In this document: positions 1 through 8,162 of the stretch, in pieces | Position numbering within the stretch: position 1 is the stretch's first letter | Layout: each line of letters opens with the position of its first letter | Source of the DNA: Nocardioides luteus | GTDB taxonomy: Bacteria; Actinomycetota; Actinomycetes; Propionibacteriales; Nocardioidaceae | Length of the DNA stretch: 64,000 nucleotides | NCBI RefSeq assembly: GCF_000960475.2 | Contig: NZ_JZDQ02000009.1 | Span: forward strand, 1-64,000 | Direction: 5' to 3' | Position numbers and translations under genes: made by a program | Notes under the pieces: generated by a model | The model's database searches: none | What the model was told of the DNA's origin: nothing | The model's input: the letters and a program-made list of their open reading frames with translations, nothing else

Positions 1-144
1 CGTCGGCCGAAGCGTCAGCCCGGTCGGCCGAGCCGTCACAGCCGTGACGTCTCGGCCGACGGCAGTGACGTCTCGCCCGACGTACGCGACGCCTCGCCCG
101 ACGTACGTGACGCCTCGGCCGGCGGGGGTGACTTCTCGGCGGAT
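1..144. repeat. 21-bp tandem repeat array with an orientation switch, downstream of thiP
   Basis: Five units related to GTGACGTCTCGGCCGAC begin at exactly 21-bp spacing (44, 65, 86, 107, 128). Two further units at the left edge (1-19 and 23-39) read in the opposite orientation. Where the orientation switches, 23-39 and 44-60 pair over 17 bp with one mismatch around a 4-nt AGCC loop, so a strong hairpin is possible just past the thiP stop codon. The period is a multiple of three, so reading frames stay open through it, but I see no convincing gene. It could act as the terminator of the thi operon or be a small repeat family; the array is cut by the window edge. Confidence 0.75.
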
Positions 145-1787
145 CACAGTGCTCCGATCGACGGGACGCGGAGACGCTCGACGAGGAGCATCACGACGGC
201 GGTGGCGGCGGCGAGTACGCAGGCGGCGGCGAGGGCCATGCCGTAGTTGTCGGATCCCGGGCGGGACAGCAGCCGGAGGATGACGACGGGGAGGGTGGGG
301 CGCTCCTCGCGGACGAGGAATGAGGTCGCGCCGAACTCCCCCAGCGAGGCCGCGAAGGCGAAGCCGGAGGAGGCGAGGAGCGGCTTCCAGATGGCAGGCA
401 GGTCGACGGTCATCACCGCACGCAGCGGCCCGGCCCCGAGCCCGGCAGCGGCCTGGCGGAGACGATCGTCGACCGACGCCAAGACGGGCACCAACGTCCT
501 CACCACCAGAGGAAGCGCGACCAGCGCCTGGGCCAGCGGTACCAGCCAGGGCTCGTCGCGGAAGTCGAACGGGCCCGACTCGAGGGTGAGGTAGAGCCCG
601 AGCCCCAGCGTGACAGCACTGACCCCGAGGGGCACCATGAACAGCCCGTCGAGGACCGCGCGTACGCGACGCTCGGCCACCGTCCGCGACCGCCGGGTGA
701 CCGCGAACGCGACCAGCAACCCGAGCACCAGCGCGACCACGGACGCCTGCACCGCGACCGCCAGCGACGTCACCAGCGCCGTGGTGACGGGCACTGGGAG
801 CGGCGGGTCGAACCCCGGGGTCTGCAGCGCGACGTAGTTCCCGAGGCTCCAGCGGTCGTCGACACGCAGCGACCCGAGCAGCAGCGCCAGCAGCGGTCCG
901 GCCACCAGCAGGACGAGCACCGACGTCGACAACAGGGCCGGGAGGTCACGCAGCGAGACCCGCCGGCGGCGTACGACGACCCGGGACTGCGCCGGGTCCG
1001 GCACGGAACGCAGCCGACCGGCCAGGACCAGCAGCCCGACCACGACGAGAAGCTGGAGCACGGACAGCACCGCGGCACCAGGCAGGTCGAAGAGGGTGAA
1101 GGTCAGCTTGTAGATCTCGGTCTCGATGCTGTTGTAGCGCACTCCGCCGAGGGTGAGCACGATCCCGAACGCGGTGGCGCAGAAGAGGAAAACGACCGAC
1201 GCCGCGGAGACGATCGCCGGCCGTAGCGCCGGCAGGGTGATCGTCAGCAGCACCCGGAAGGGCGAGGCTCCCAGCGCCGCGGCGGCCTCGCCGGGACGCG
1301 GGTCGAGCGACTCCCAGGCCGCGCCGACCGCCCGGATCACCACGGAGGCGTTGAAGAAGACCAGCCCGAGGACGATCGCCGTCGGCGTCCCATCGAGGCC
1401 CAGAGACGCCAGCAGTCCGGCCTCGCCGATGAGCTCACGGAAGGCGACGCCGACGACGACGGTGGGGAGCACGAACGGCACCAGCAGCCCGGCCCGGATG
1501 ACCCGCTGCAGCGGAAACGACAGTCGATGGAGCGCGAACGCGGCCGGCAGCCCCAGGGCCACGCTCAGCACCGTCGCGAGCCCCGAGGACCACAGCGTGA
1601 ACCAGAGCGCGCGCTGGATCTCCGGGCGCCCCACGACCCGGGACACCACGGACGGGTCGAAGGAGCCGCCGAAGAACAGCCCGCGCTGCACCATCCCCGT
1701 GACCGGCAGGACGAAGAAGACCGCCAGCACGGCCACCGGGACGGCGGCGAGCGCGACGAGTGTCCCTATGCGACGGGTGGAGCTCAC
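144..1787 (-). CDS. thiP: Thiamine (thiamine/TPP) ABC transporter permease, ThiP-like
   Basis: A 547-residue, very hydrophobic protein with about twelve membrane segments, built as two tandem binding-protein-dependent permease halves (roughly residues 1-265 and 285-547), which is the ThiP/FbpB architecture. Each half has an EAA-type loop, for example the PGEAAAALGASP stretch near 175. It should form the inner-membrane channel for thiamine taken from the lipoprotein encoded just upstream. The GTG start overlaps the thiB stop by 4 nt (GTGA), so the two are translationally coupled. The substrate call rests on the upstream TPP riboswitch and ThiB similarity. No ATPase gene is visible before the window edge. 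Confidence 0.85.
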   Translation of the reverse strand: MSSTRRIGTLVALAAVPVAVLAVFFVLPVTGMVQRGLFFGGSFDPSVVSRVVGRPEIQRALWFTLWSSGLATVLSVALGLPAAFALHRLSFPLQRVIRAGLLVPFVLPTVVVGVAFRELIGEAGLLASLGLDGTPTAIVLGLVFFNASVVIRAVGAAWESLDPRPGEAAAALGASPFRVLLTITLPALRPAIVSAASVVFLFCATAFGIVLTLGGVRYNSIETEIYKLTFTLFDLPGAAVLSVLQLLVVVGLLVLAGRLRSVPDPAQSRVVVRRRRVSLRDLPALLSTSVLVLLVAGPLLALLLGSLRVDDRWSLGNYVALQTPGFDPPLPVPVTTALVTSLAVAVQASVVALVLGLLVAFAVTRRSRTVAERRVRAVLDGLFMVPLGVSAVTLGLGLYLTLESGPFDFRDEPWLVPLAQALVALPLVVRTLVPVLASVDDRLRQAAAGLGAGPLRAVMTVDLPAIWKPLLASSGFAFAASLGEFGATSFLVREERPTLPVVILRLLSRPGSDNYGMALAAACVLAAATAVVMLLVERLRVPSIGAL

Positions 1788-2854
1788 TTCGCGATCGTGT
1801 CACTCCAGGTCGCCAGCCACGCTTCCCGGTTCTCCTCGATCTCCTTCGGCTCGACGGAGAGCGGCTCGGTGGGCTGCTGGGCGAACTTCGCCCAGTCGGC
1901 AGGCAGCTTCACGTCGGAGGCGACGGGGAAGACGTACATGCTCTCCGGCAGAGCCGCCTGCACGCTGTCGGAGAGCAGGAAGTCGACCAGCTCCTGGGCA
2001 CCCTCGGGGTTGTCGGCGCCCTTGAGCACGCCGGCGTACTCGACCTGGCGGAAGCAGGTGTCGAGCAGGGCCTTCGTCGTCGTCTTGCCGTCCTTGACGG
2101 TGAAGGCCGGCGAGGAGTCGTACGACACGACGATCGGACGCGTCCCCTTCCCGCCGCCCTGGGTGAAGTCGGAGTAGTAGGCCTGGTCCCAGCCGTCGAC
2201 GACCTTGGCGCCGTTGTCCATCAGCTTGGCCCAGTAGTCCGCCCAGCCGTCCTCGCCGTACTCGGCGACGGTCGACAGCAGGAACGCCATCCCCGGCGTC
2301 GACGTCGCCGCGCCCGGGGTGACCAGGAGGTCCTTGTACGCAGGCTCGGCCAGGTCGTCGAGCGACGTCGGCGGCGTCAGCTTCTTCGCCGCGAACCACT
2401 CGGTGTCGATGTTGACGCACACGCTGCCGTTGTCGACGGGGGTGAGGAAGTGCTTCTCGTCGCCCGGGAGGTCGAAGTCGGAGACGCCCGCGGGGACCTC
2501 AGCAGGCGTGTAGGCCTCCAGCGCGCCCTGGTCGATCGCCCGGCTGGCGAAGGTGTTGTCGACGCCGAAGACCGCGTCGCCGTCGGGGTTGCCGGTGTCC
2601 ATGGCGATCTTCGTGGTCAGCTCGCCACCGTCGCCCGCGTGCCGGATCTCGGCGGTGTAGTCGGTCTTCTCGGTGAACTCGGCCAGCACCTCCTTCGGCA
2701 GCGTGAAGCTGTCGTGGGTCAGCAGCACGACGGTCTTGTCGTCGGCGCCACCGGACGGCTTGGCGTCCGGCTCGGCGGGGCTGCCCCCGCAGGCAGCGAG
2801 CAGCAGCGCCGAGACCGCAGTGATCGCAGTGATGGCAGGCGTACGCGTGCGCAT
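1784..2854 (-). CDS. thiB: Thiamine ABC transporter substrate-binding lipoprotein, ThiB-like
   Basis: A 356-residue protein with a lipoprotein signal (hydrophobic stretch then LLAACG; Cys near 22), followed by an extracellular-solute-binding fold of the ThiB type. Family hallmarks include TVVLLTHDSFTLPKE near the mature N terminus, DAVFGVDNTF near 95, and the SYDSSPAF and CFRQVEYAGVL segments in the C-terminal half. It should capture thiamine outside the membrane and hand it to ThiP. The ATG is preceded by GGGAG 7 nt upstream; this ribosome site is the 3' edge of the TPP riboswitch, so thiamine status should directly control its translation. It is the first gene of a thiB-thiP operon. Confidence 0.88.
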   Translation of the reverse strand: MRTRTPAITAITAVSALLLAACGGSPAEPDAKPSGGADDKTVVLLTHDSFTLPKEVLAEFTEKTDYTAEIRHAGDGGELTTKIAMDTGNPDGDAVFGVDNTFASRAIDQGALEAYTPAEVPAGVSDFDLPGDEKHFLTPVDNGSVCVNIDTEWFAAKKLTPPTSLDDLAEPAYKDLLVTPGAATSTPGMAFLLSTVAEYGEDGWADYWAKLMDNGAKVVDGWDQAYYSDFTQGGGKGTRPIVVSYDSSPAFTVKDGKTTTKALLDTCFRQVEYAGVLKGADNPEGAQELVDFLLSDSVQAALPESMYVFPVASDVKLPADWAKFAQQPTEPLSVEPKEIEENREAWLATWSDTIAK

Positions 2855-2860
2855 GTCTGA

Positions 2861-2944
2861 CTCCCTTCGCCGGTGTCAACCGGAGCAGGTTCGGAGGGTC
2901 TGCGGCGCTGTTCGCCGCACTCTCAGGCCTCCCGGCCTCCCCTG
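2861..2944 (-). promoter_or_regulatory. TPP (thi-box) riboswitch controlling thiB-thiP
   Basis: Read on the minus strand this leader has the TPP aptamer signatures in order: a GGGGAGG 5' arm, the CTGAGAG J3-2 motif, an ACCCT segment, then GAACCTGCTCCGGTTGAC and ACCGGCGAAGGGAG. A variable stem (GCGGCGAACAGCGCCGC) lies between the two conserved halves, as expected. The final GGGAG is also the Shine-Dalgarno sequence of thiB, so ligand binding should hide the ribosome site; I see no separate terminator before the start codon. Control is therefore most likely translational. Confidence 0.93.
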
Positions 2945-2983
2945 TCTGTTCCCGCAAACACTACTGCTTGCGAGAATCCACTC

Positions 2984-3415
2984 ATGATCGACGTCGCCAT
3001 CTCGTCCTTCGACGACCTCACCCCCAAGACCGCGTACGCCCTGTGGCAGCTGCGCCAGGAGGTCTTCGTCGTCGAGCAGGACTGCCCGTACCTCGACCTG
3101 GACGGCCGTGACCTCGAGCCCGGCACGCGTCACGTGGTGCTGACCGACGGCGACCGGCTCGCCGGCACCGCCCGCATCCTCGACGACGGCGACGTGTGGC
3201 GGATCGGCCGCGTCGTCCTCGCCCCCTCCCACCGCGGCCAGGGCCTGGCGGACGTGATCATGAAGGCCGCCGTCGAGGCCGTCACCGACCGCGACATCGT
3301 CCTGGACGCCCAGTCACCCCTGGCCGGCTGGTACGCCAAGTTCGGGTTCGTGAAGGACGGCGAGGAGTTCCTCGAGGACGGCATCCCGCACACCCCGATG
3401 CGGCTCACTCGCTGA
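2984..3415 (+). CDS. GNAT family N-acetyltransferase, ElaA type
   Basis: A 143-residue single GNAT domain. The N-terminal ALWQLRQEVFVVEQDCPYLDLDGRD segment is diagnostic of the ElaA subgroup, and the acetyl-CoA loop reads RGQGLAD (motif A R/QxxGxG/A) near residue 85. The substrate of ElaA proteins is not established. I start it at ATG 2984 because the upstream frame runs back into the thiB riboswitch. There is no good Shine-Dalgarno, and a GAGAAT hexamer sits only 6 nt before the ATG, so a leaderless transcript is possible. It is divergent from thiB. Confidence 0.85.
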   Translation: MIDVAISSFDDLTPKTAYALWQLRQEVFVVEQDCPYLDLDGRDLEPGTRHVVLTDGDRLAGTARILDDGDVWRIGRVVLAPSHRGQGLADVIMKAAVEAVTDRDIVLDAQSPLAGWYAKFGFVKDGEEFLEDGIPHTPMRLTR

Positions 3416-4457
3416 CGGGGGCGAACAGCACGCTCGCCTCGGTCTCCTCACGCGTGGCGAGCCCGCGAGCAGCCAGCAGCTCCAGGTGGGCCTTGGTCTC
3501 CATGACCGCGAGGCCGGCGTTGAAGTAGTCGAGCTCGGCGAAGGCCCACTCGTGACGGGTCCAGCCGAGGTCGTTGGCGACCTCGAGGGCCGAACGTCGC
3601 CCGAGCCGCAAGGAGGCCAGCGACTGGGCGAGCCGCGACTCGTGATGGGCGAGGAGCTCGTCGACGCGGGCGTGCGACGAGGTCGCGACGGGGCCGTGGG
3701 CGGGCAGAAGCTGCAGGTCGGGCAGGGACCTGACCTTGGTCAGCGAGGCCATGAAGTCGCCCAGCGGGTCGACGACCGGCACCGGCTCGAAGCCGATCGA
3801 CGGCGTGATCGTGGGCAGCACGTGGTCGCCGGCGAACAGGACCGAGCCGGCGACATCCGCGTAGACGTAGTGGCCCTGGGTATGGCCGGGGGTGTGCACC
3901 GCATCGAGGTCGCGGCCGGCCACGTCGAGGCGTACGTCCCCTTCCAGCCAGCGCGAAGGCATCCGCCAGTGCGAGAGATCGGGCAGCGGAGGCGGGTTGG
4001 CGGCCCACACTGCGGCCAGCTCGTGCGCACCGGCGTAGGCGAGCAGCCGGTCGGTCGAGATCCAGCCGTCGAGGTCGCCGTTGGTGAGCTCGAGCGTGGG
4101 CCGTTCGCCGGCGCCGAGCAGCACGTCAGCGCCGAACTCCTCACCCAGCACCGAGGCCAGGGTGTAGTGGTCGCGGTGCACGTGGGTGACCAGGAAGCGC
4201 CGGATGTCGCCGAACCCGAAGCCGAGCTTCTTCAACCCGGACTCCAGCGCAGTACGTCCCTCGGTGATCGCCCAGCCACCGTCGACCAGCGAGAGCCCGT
4301 CAGAGCCCTCGAGGACGTAGATGTTGACCGCCTTGAGCCCGTCCATCGGCAGCGGCAGCGGGATCCGGTGCACGCCCTCGGCGACCGTCCAGGCTCCCGG
4401 AGCCGACCAGTGCTCCCCCGAGTCAGGCGAGATGGCGGTGGCTGTCGACTGACTCAT
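3405..4457 (-). CDS. Metallo-beta-lactamase-fold hydrolase
   Basis: A 350-residue MBL-fold protein. The zinc motif HVHRDH lies at residues 92-97, with DGG near 59-61 and later metal-ligand positions (HTPGHTQGHY near 172, DHVLP near 197). The C-terminal helical region resembles the LACTB2/RNase-like hydrolase subgroup rather than glyoxalase II. It probably hydrolyses a thioester or phosphodiester; the substrate cannot be read from sequence. I chose ATG 4457 over the longer frame because it is preceded by GAAGGAG at ideal spacing and the family sequence begins there. The 3' end overlaps the ElaA gene by 11 nt tail to tail, and the next upstream gene ends at its start. Confidence 0.85.
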   Translation of the reverse strand: MSQSTATAISPDSGEHWSAPGAWTVAEGVHRIPLPLPMDGLKAVNIYVLEGSDGLSLVDGGWAITEGRTALESGLKKLGFGFGDIRRFLVTHVHRDHYTLASVLGEEFGADVLLGAGERPTLELTNGDLDGWISTDRLLAYAGAHELAAVWAANPPPLPDLSHWRMPSRWLEGDVRLDVAGRDLDAVHTPGHTQGHYVYADVAGSVLFAGDHVLPTITPSIGFEPVPVVDPLGDFMASLTKVRSLPDLQLLPAHGPVATSSHARVDELLAHHESRLAQSLASLRLGRRSALEVANDLGWTRHEWAFAELDYFNAGLAVMETKAHLELLAARGLATREETEASVLFAPVSE

Positions 4458-4879
4458 CAGACTCCTTCGGTCGGCCCTGACGTTCGACCTCTCCAGAGCC
4501 AGAGCAGACCCAGGATCGGCAGCAGAGCAGGAACGAAACCGTATCCGCTCCCGAACTTCGACCATACCGATGCATCCGGGAACCAGGACGGCACGACCAG
4601 GGACAGGACACCGACGGTGACGACGCCGGCCAGCTCGACCCACAGCATGATCTTCGCGAAGCCCGCGGAGCCGGCGGCCGCCCGGCGGATCGCGAACCAG
4701 CCGGCGACGTAGGTCGCGGCGGCGACCACCGAGAGCGAGTAGGCGATCGGGGCCTCGTCGAAGCGGGTGAAGACCTGCACCAGCGACCGGGCGCCCGCGG
4801 CGAGCACGAAGATCGCGTAGACGGTCAGCAGCACCAGGTGCGGACCGGAACGGGTCGTGGCGGGCGAGGTCGCGGTCAT
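4457..4879 (-). CDS. Small integral membrane protein, function unknown
   Basis: A 140-residue protein with four predicted membrane helices (about 14-32, 45-62, 75-96, 112-128). I do not recognise a characterised family. Its stop abuts the start of the MBL-fold hydrolase and its ATG overlaps the stop of the next membrane protein upstream by 4 nt, so the three minus-strand genes (118-aa and 140-aa membrane proteins, hydrolase) look like one operon. The longer open frame reaching to about 6130 is antisense to the methyltransferase gene and is not used. Confidence 0.65.
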   Translation of the reverse strand: MTATSPATTRSGPHLVLLTVYAIFVLAAGARSLVQVFTRFDEAPIAYSLSVVAAATYVAGWFAIRRAAAGSAGFAKIMLWVELAGVVTVGVLSLVVPSWFPDASVWSKFGSGYGFVPALLPILGLLWLWRGRTSGPTEGV

Positions 4880-5232
4880 CGCACCATCATGACGCGTACG
4901 GCCACGACCCCCGTCGCCAGGGCCGCCGCCGCGATCACGCCCGAGGACCAGGTCGAGCGGTCCTCGCGCATCGTCTGCAGGGCGAGCGGCATCAGGCACA
5001 CCAGCGCACCGAGATAGCCGAGGAAGGTCGACAGCGACTCCGGCTTGCGCCCGGCCGACCAGGCCGCCAGTGCGCCGATCGCGAGCACGACCGCCAGGAT
5101 CTCCAGCATCCACCCGAGCTGGTCCAGCCACCTCGGCCGGGGCGCTCGCAGCGCCACCCCGAGGGCAGCCGCGATCGTCACGAATGCGGCATACCCGGCC
5201 ACGATAAATGCGATCAGGGTGACGGCGTCCAC
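4876..5232 (-). CDS. Small integral membrane protein, function unknown
   Basis: A 118-residue protein with about four hydrophobic segments starting directly at the N terminus (MDAVTLIAFIVAGYAAFVTI). The GTG start at 5232 is preceded by GGAGAAG at about 8 nt. It is head to head with the PrmC-related methyltransferase gene: the two start codons are only 16 nt apart, so their promoters must lie inside each other's coding regions or overlap. It is the first gene of the minus-strand run that ends with the MBL-fold hydrolase. No characterised family is recognised. Confidence 0.65.
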   Translation of the reverse strand: MDAVTLIAFIVAGYAAFVTIAAALGVALRAPRPRWLDQLGWMLEILAVVLAIGALAAWSAGRKPESLSTFLGYLGALVCLMPLALQTMREDRSTWSSGVIAAAALATGVVAVRVMMVR

Positions 5233-5248
5233 GTGCCAATCTTCTCCA

Positions 5249-6049
5249 ATGAGCTCCACACCTCCCGATCCGGGCCTCGTCGCACGCCTGCGCGCCGCCG
5301 GCTGCGTCTTCGCCGAGGACGAGGCCGCCCTCCTCGAAGCCGAACCGGTCTCCGAGCAGGAGCGAGAGGCGATGGTCGTACGTCGCGTGGCCGGCGAGCC
5401 GCTGGAGCTGATCCTGGGATGGGCGGAATTCTGCGGGCTCCGGATCCGGGTCGCGCCCGGGGTGTTCGTGCCGCGGCAGCGCTCGGCGCTGATGGTCGAG
5501 CTCGCCTGCCAGGCCGCCGAGCGAGGCACGGCCGTCAGGGTGCTCGATCTCGGCTGCGGCACCGGAGCCCTGGGCGCCGCGGTCGCGGCGCGGGTCCCGG
5601 GCGCGGAGATCTGGGCCACCGACATCGACCCGGCGGCGGTCGCGTGCGCGCAGACGAATCTCGACAATCTCGATCAACGGAACCGGCGGGTGCTCCTCGG
5701 CGACCTCTACGCCCCGCTCCCCCACGGCCTCGAGCTCGACGTGATCCTGGCCAACGCTCCGTACGTCCCCAGCTCCGAGATCGGCACCATGCCGCCCGAG
5801 GCCCGCGACCACGAGCACCACGTGGCGCTCGACGGCGGGGCGGACGGGCTCGACGTCCAGCGCCGGGTGATCGAGCAGGCGCCGAAGCATCTGGCGCCCG
5901 GCGGCGTACTCGTCATCGAGGCCGGCCAGGAGCAGGCACCGGTCACCGCGAGCCTGATGCGGGAGCAGGGACTCGTCGCGGAGATCCATCACGACGAGGA
6001 GCTCTACGCGACGGCAGTGACCGGGATCGCTGTAGGAATACCCGGTTGA
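5249..6049 (+). CDS. PrmC/HemK-related N5-glutamine methyltransferase-like protein
   Basis: A 266-residue class I SAM methyltransferase of the PrmC/HemK group. An N-terminal helical part carries PLELILGWAEF near 51-61, the SAM motif DLGCGTG is at 100-106, an acidic motif II reads ATDIDP at 123-128, and the active-site tetrapeptide is NAPY at 169-172 where true PrmC enzymes have NPPY. This matches the actinobacterial PrmC-related group with unknown substrate. A separate canonical prmC would be expected elsewhere. The stop codon lies in the loop of a perfect 16-bp hairpin, so transcription probably ends there. Confidence 0.8.
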   Translation: MSSTPPDPGLVARLRAAGCVFAEDEAALLEAEPVSEQEREAMVVRRVAGEPLELILGWAEFCGLRIRVAPGVFVPRQRSALMVELACQAAERGTAVRVLDLGCGTGALGAAVAARVPGAEIWATDIDPAAVACAQTNLDNLDQRNRRVLLGDLYAPLPHGLELDVILANAPYVPSSEIGTMPPEARDHEHHVALDGGADGLDVQRRVIEQAPKHLAPGGVLVIEAGQEQAPVTASLMREQGLVAEIHHDEELYATAVTGIAVGIPG

Positions 6050-6065
6050 CCGGGTATTCCTACAG
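6030..6065. terminator. Perfect 16-bp hairpin containing the preceding stop codon in its loop
   Basis: Arms 6030-6045 and 6050-6065 are perfectly complementary and the loop is TTGA, whose TGA (6047-6049) is the stop codon of the PrmC-related gene. There is no U-tract, as is common for actinobacterial terminators. It is the first of four inverted repeats in the next 180 bp. Confidence 0.75.
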
Positions 6066-6078
6066 CCAAAACCGAGGC

Positions 6079-6208
6079 GTCCCTCTGATTGCACACCACC
6101 CCCGCAGTGTGCATTCAGAGGGACCTCCACAGGCTGGTGAATCCCCCCGGATCAGCCACCAACCTTGGTGTGTGAAGGTCGTCCACCCCCCACCGGTGGA
6201 CGACCTTC
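6079..6208. repeat. Three further stacked inverted repeats in one intergenic region
   Basis: Three hairpin-forming dyads follow the terminator. First: 6079-6096 with 6107-6124, 18 bp with one mismatch. Second: 6131-6144 with 6149-6165, imperfect with a bulge, overlapping a short CACCAA/TTGGTG dyad at 6157-6170. Third: 6174-6187 with 6195-6208, a perfect 14-bp stem. The arms do not resemble one another, so these are separate hairpins and not copies of one repeat. They lie upstream of the YwaF-like gene and could form a structured leader or serial terminators. No gene is seen between 6050 and 6288. Confidence 0.7.
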
Positions 6209-6288
6209 TCGCCGATGAAACGGACCACCCACGGATCCATGACGCGGGTCGGGAAGAATTTTTTCGAGATTCCCGTCAGACTTCCGAC

Positions 6289-6987
6289 ATGGAGGCATTC
6301 GGGGTGACCCACCTGGTGCCGTTGTCCCTGCTCGCAGCGGGGATCGTGGCCGTGATCCGGCTGGGTCGAGGGCAGCGGGACGAGGAGAATCCGTCGCGGT
6401 TCTCCCGAGGATTCGCCCTCGCGATCCCGCTCACGACGATCCCGCTGCAGGGCCACGAGTGGGTCACCGACTTCGACCTCTTCATCGACCTGCCGCTCCA
6501 GCTGTGCGACCTGGCCTGGGTCGCGGCGGCGATCGCGCTGTGGACCCACCACCCCTACCCGACCGCGCTGACCTGCTTCTGGGGTCTCACCCTGACCACG
6601 CAGGGCGTGTTCACTCCGGACGTGATGGATTTCCCCGACGTCAGCTACTTCACCTTCTGGGGAATGCACCTGATGGTGGTGCTGGCCGCCGTCTACCTGG
6701 TCTTCGGAATGAAGCTGCTCCCGACCTGGCGCGCCTACGGCTGGACGGTCGCGACCACGGCGGCGTGGGCCGTCATCGCGTACGTCTTCGATCTGGCCCT
6801 CGACGCCAACTACGGCTACCTGCGCTACAAGCCGAAGTTCGGCTCGATGCTCGACCTGCTCGGGCCATGGCCGTTCTACATCCTCAGCGAGATCGCGCTG
6901 ATCTCCTCGGTGTGGGCGCTGATCACGCTGGGGCTGCGGCTCTGGGCACGTCAGGAGGGGTCGACGAGGACCCCGGTTCGCTCGTAG
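6289..6987 (+). CDS. YwaF/TIGR02206-family integral membrane protein
   Basis: A 232-residue protein with six or seven membrane helices. It has the family's conserved acidic and aromatic positions, such as the [19 protein letters not shown] segment near 60 and LDANYGYLR near 175. Members of this family are uncharacterised. The ATG at 6289 has no clear Shine-Dalgarno and lies 80 nt past a strong hairpin. The 3' end overlaps the Cds1-like gene by 37 nt on the opposite strand. The role is unknown; membrane location is secure. Confidence 0.75.
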   Translation: MEAFGVTHLVPLSLLAAGIVAVIRLGRGQRDEENPSRFSRGFALAIPLTTIPLQGHEWVTDFDLFIDLPLQLCDLAWVAAAIALWTHHPYPTALTCFWGLTLTTQGVFTPDVMDFPDVSYFTFWGMHLMVVLAAVYLVFGMKLLPTWRAYGWTVATTAAWAVIAYVFDLALDANYGYLRYKPKFGSMLDLLGPWPFYILSEIALISSVWALITLGLRLWARQEGSTRTPVRS

Positions 6988-8039
6988 TCGGCGAGGGCCG
7001 CGGCGTACGGCGCCAGGTCGATGCCCTTCTCGCTGACCCAGGCGTCGTCGTAGTAGGAGGAGCGGTAGCGCTCCCCGGAGTCGCACAGCAGCGAGACGAC
7101 GCTACCCTCCGTGCCGGCCGCCACCATGTCGCGTACGACGCCCAGCGATGCCCACACGTTGGTGCCCGTCGAGGGGCCTACCGAGCGGCCCATCCGGTTC
7201 GAGAGCCAGCGCATCGTCGCGATCGAGGCCGCGTCGGGCACCTGGACCATGTCGTCGACGACCCCGCCGACGAAGGACGGCTCGACCCGCGGCCGCCCGA
7301 TCCCCTCGATGCGCGAGGGCATCCCGGTGGCGTAGTCGGAGGTGTCCGTCTCCCAGCCGCCGTAGAAGGCGGAGTTCTCCGGGTCGGCGACCATGAGCTT
7401 CGTGGAATGGCGGCGGTAGTGGAGGTAGCGGCCGATGGTGGCCGAGGTGCCGCCGGTGCCGGCGGAGACGACGATCCAGGTCGGCACCGGGTGCCGCTCC
7501 TGCGACATCTGGTCGAAGATCGACTCGGCGATGTTGTTGTTGCCGCGCCAGTCGGTGGCCCGCTCGGCGTAGGTGAACTGGTCCATGTAGTGGCCGCCGC
7601 ACTCGCGGGCGAGGCGCTCGGCCTCGGCGTACATGTCCGGCGCGCGGTCGACGAAGTGGCAGCGGCCGCCGTACCACTCGATCAGGCGCACCTTCTCCGC
7701 CGAGGTCGAGCGCGGCATCACCGCGACGAACGGAAGCCCGAGGAGCCGGGAGAAGTACGCCTCGGAGACCGCGGTCGACCCCGAGGATGCCTCCACGACC
7801 GTCGCGCCCTCGTGCAGCCAGCCGTTGCAGGTCGCGTACAGGAACAGCGACCGGGCCAGACGGTGCTTCAGCGAGCCGGTGGGGTGGACGGACTCGTCCT
7901 TCAGATAGAGGTCGATGCCCGGACACCCGGGGAGCGGAACGGCGTGCAGATGGGTGTCGGCGGAGCGCTGCGCGTCGGCCTCGACGCGGCGTACGGCTTC
8001 GTCGATCCAGGCACGATGGGAGTCAGAGAGGCGTGGCAC
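6951..8039 (-). CDS. cds1: PLP-dependent cysteine desulfhydrase/cysteine synthase-family enzyme, Cds1-like
   Basis: A 362-residue fold-type II PLP enzyme. The pyridoxal lysine lies in [13 protein letters not shown] (K58), followed by the substrate loop ASSGSTA and the phosphate-binding SAGTGGTS. The N-terminal [18 protein letters not shown] and ADTHL segments match the mycobacterial Cds1 (Rv3684) group, which degrades L-cysteine to sulfide, pyruvate and ammonia. GTG 8039 was selected because similarity to that family begins there; a longer frame to 8159 is possible but passes through a repeat-like sequence. The 3' end overlaps the YwaF-like gene. It is divergent from mqo. Confidence 0.82.
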   Translation of the reverse strand: MPRLSDSHRAWIDEAVRRVEADAQRSADTHLHAVPLPGCPGIDLYLKDESVHPTGSLKHRLARSLFLYATCNGWLHEGATVVEASSGSTAVSEAYFSRLLGLPFVAVMPRSTSAEKVRLIEWYGGRCHFVDRAPDMYAEAERLARECGGHYMDQFTYAERATDWRGNNNIAESIFDQMSQERHPVPTWIVVSAGTGGTSATIGRYLHYRRHSTKLMVADPENSAFYGGWETDTSDYATGMPSRIEGIGRPRVEPSFVGGVVDDMVQVPDAASIATMRWLSNRMGRSVGPSTGTNVWASLGVVRDMVAAGTEGSVVSLLCDSGERYRSSYYDDAWVSEKGIDLAPYAAALADYERTGVLVDPS

Positions 8040-8103
8040 CGCCCGAGCGTAACTCCACCCTGAGCTACCACCGATGGGTGCGGTGAGCCACAATGACAGA
8101 CGG

Positions 8104-8125
8104 GGTCTCGACGAGCTCGACCACC
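8104..8125. repeat. REP-like imperfect palindrome between cds1 and mqo
   Basis: A 22-bp imperfect palindrome built on TCTCGACGAGCTCGACC. From memory, close relatives of this sequence are very abundant in intergenic DNA of many high-GC Actinobacteria. Only one copy is evident in this window. Confidence 0.45.
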
Positions 8126-8162
8126 GGAGACCGGTGTTCCAGGCAGTGAAGTTGCCCACAAG

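Noticed and set aside
1..144. CRISPR array
   Set aside because: Units are contiguous with a 21-bp period and no unique spacers, and orientation switches within the array; no cas genes are near.
44..283. Repeat-coded TSRPTAV protein frame on the plus strand
   Set aside because: The heptapeptide repeat simply reflects a 21-bp DNA repeat, and the frame then runs antisense into thiP without a ribosome site.
4880..6130. Long minus-strand open frame extending the 140-aa membrane protein to 557 aa
   Set aside because: It runs antisense through the PrmC-related gene, whose motifs are clear; the extension is low-complexity Arg/Gly/Asp-rich shadow sequence of GC-rich DNA.
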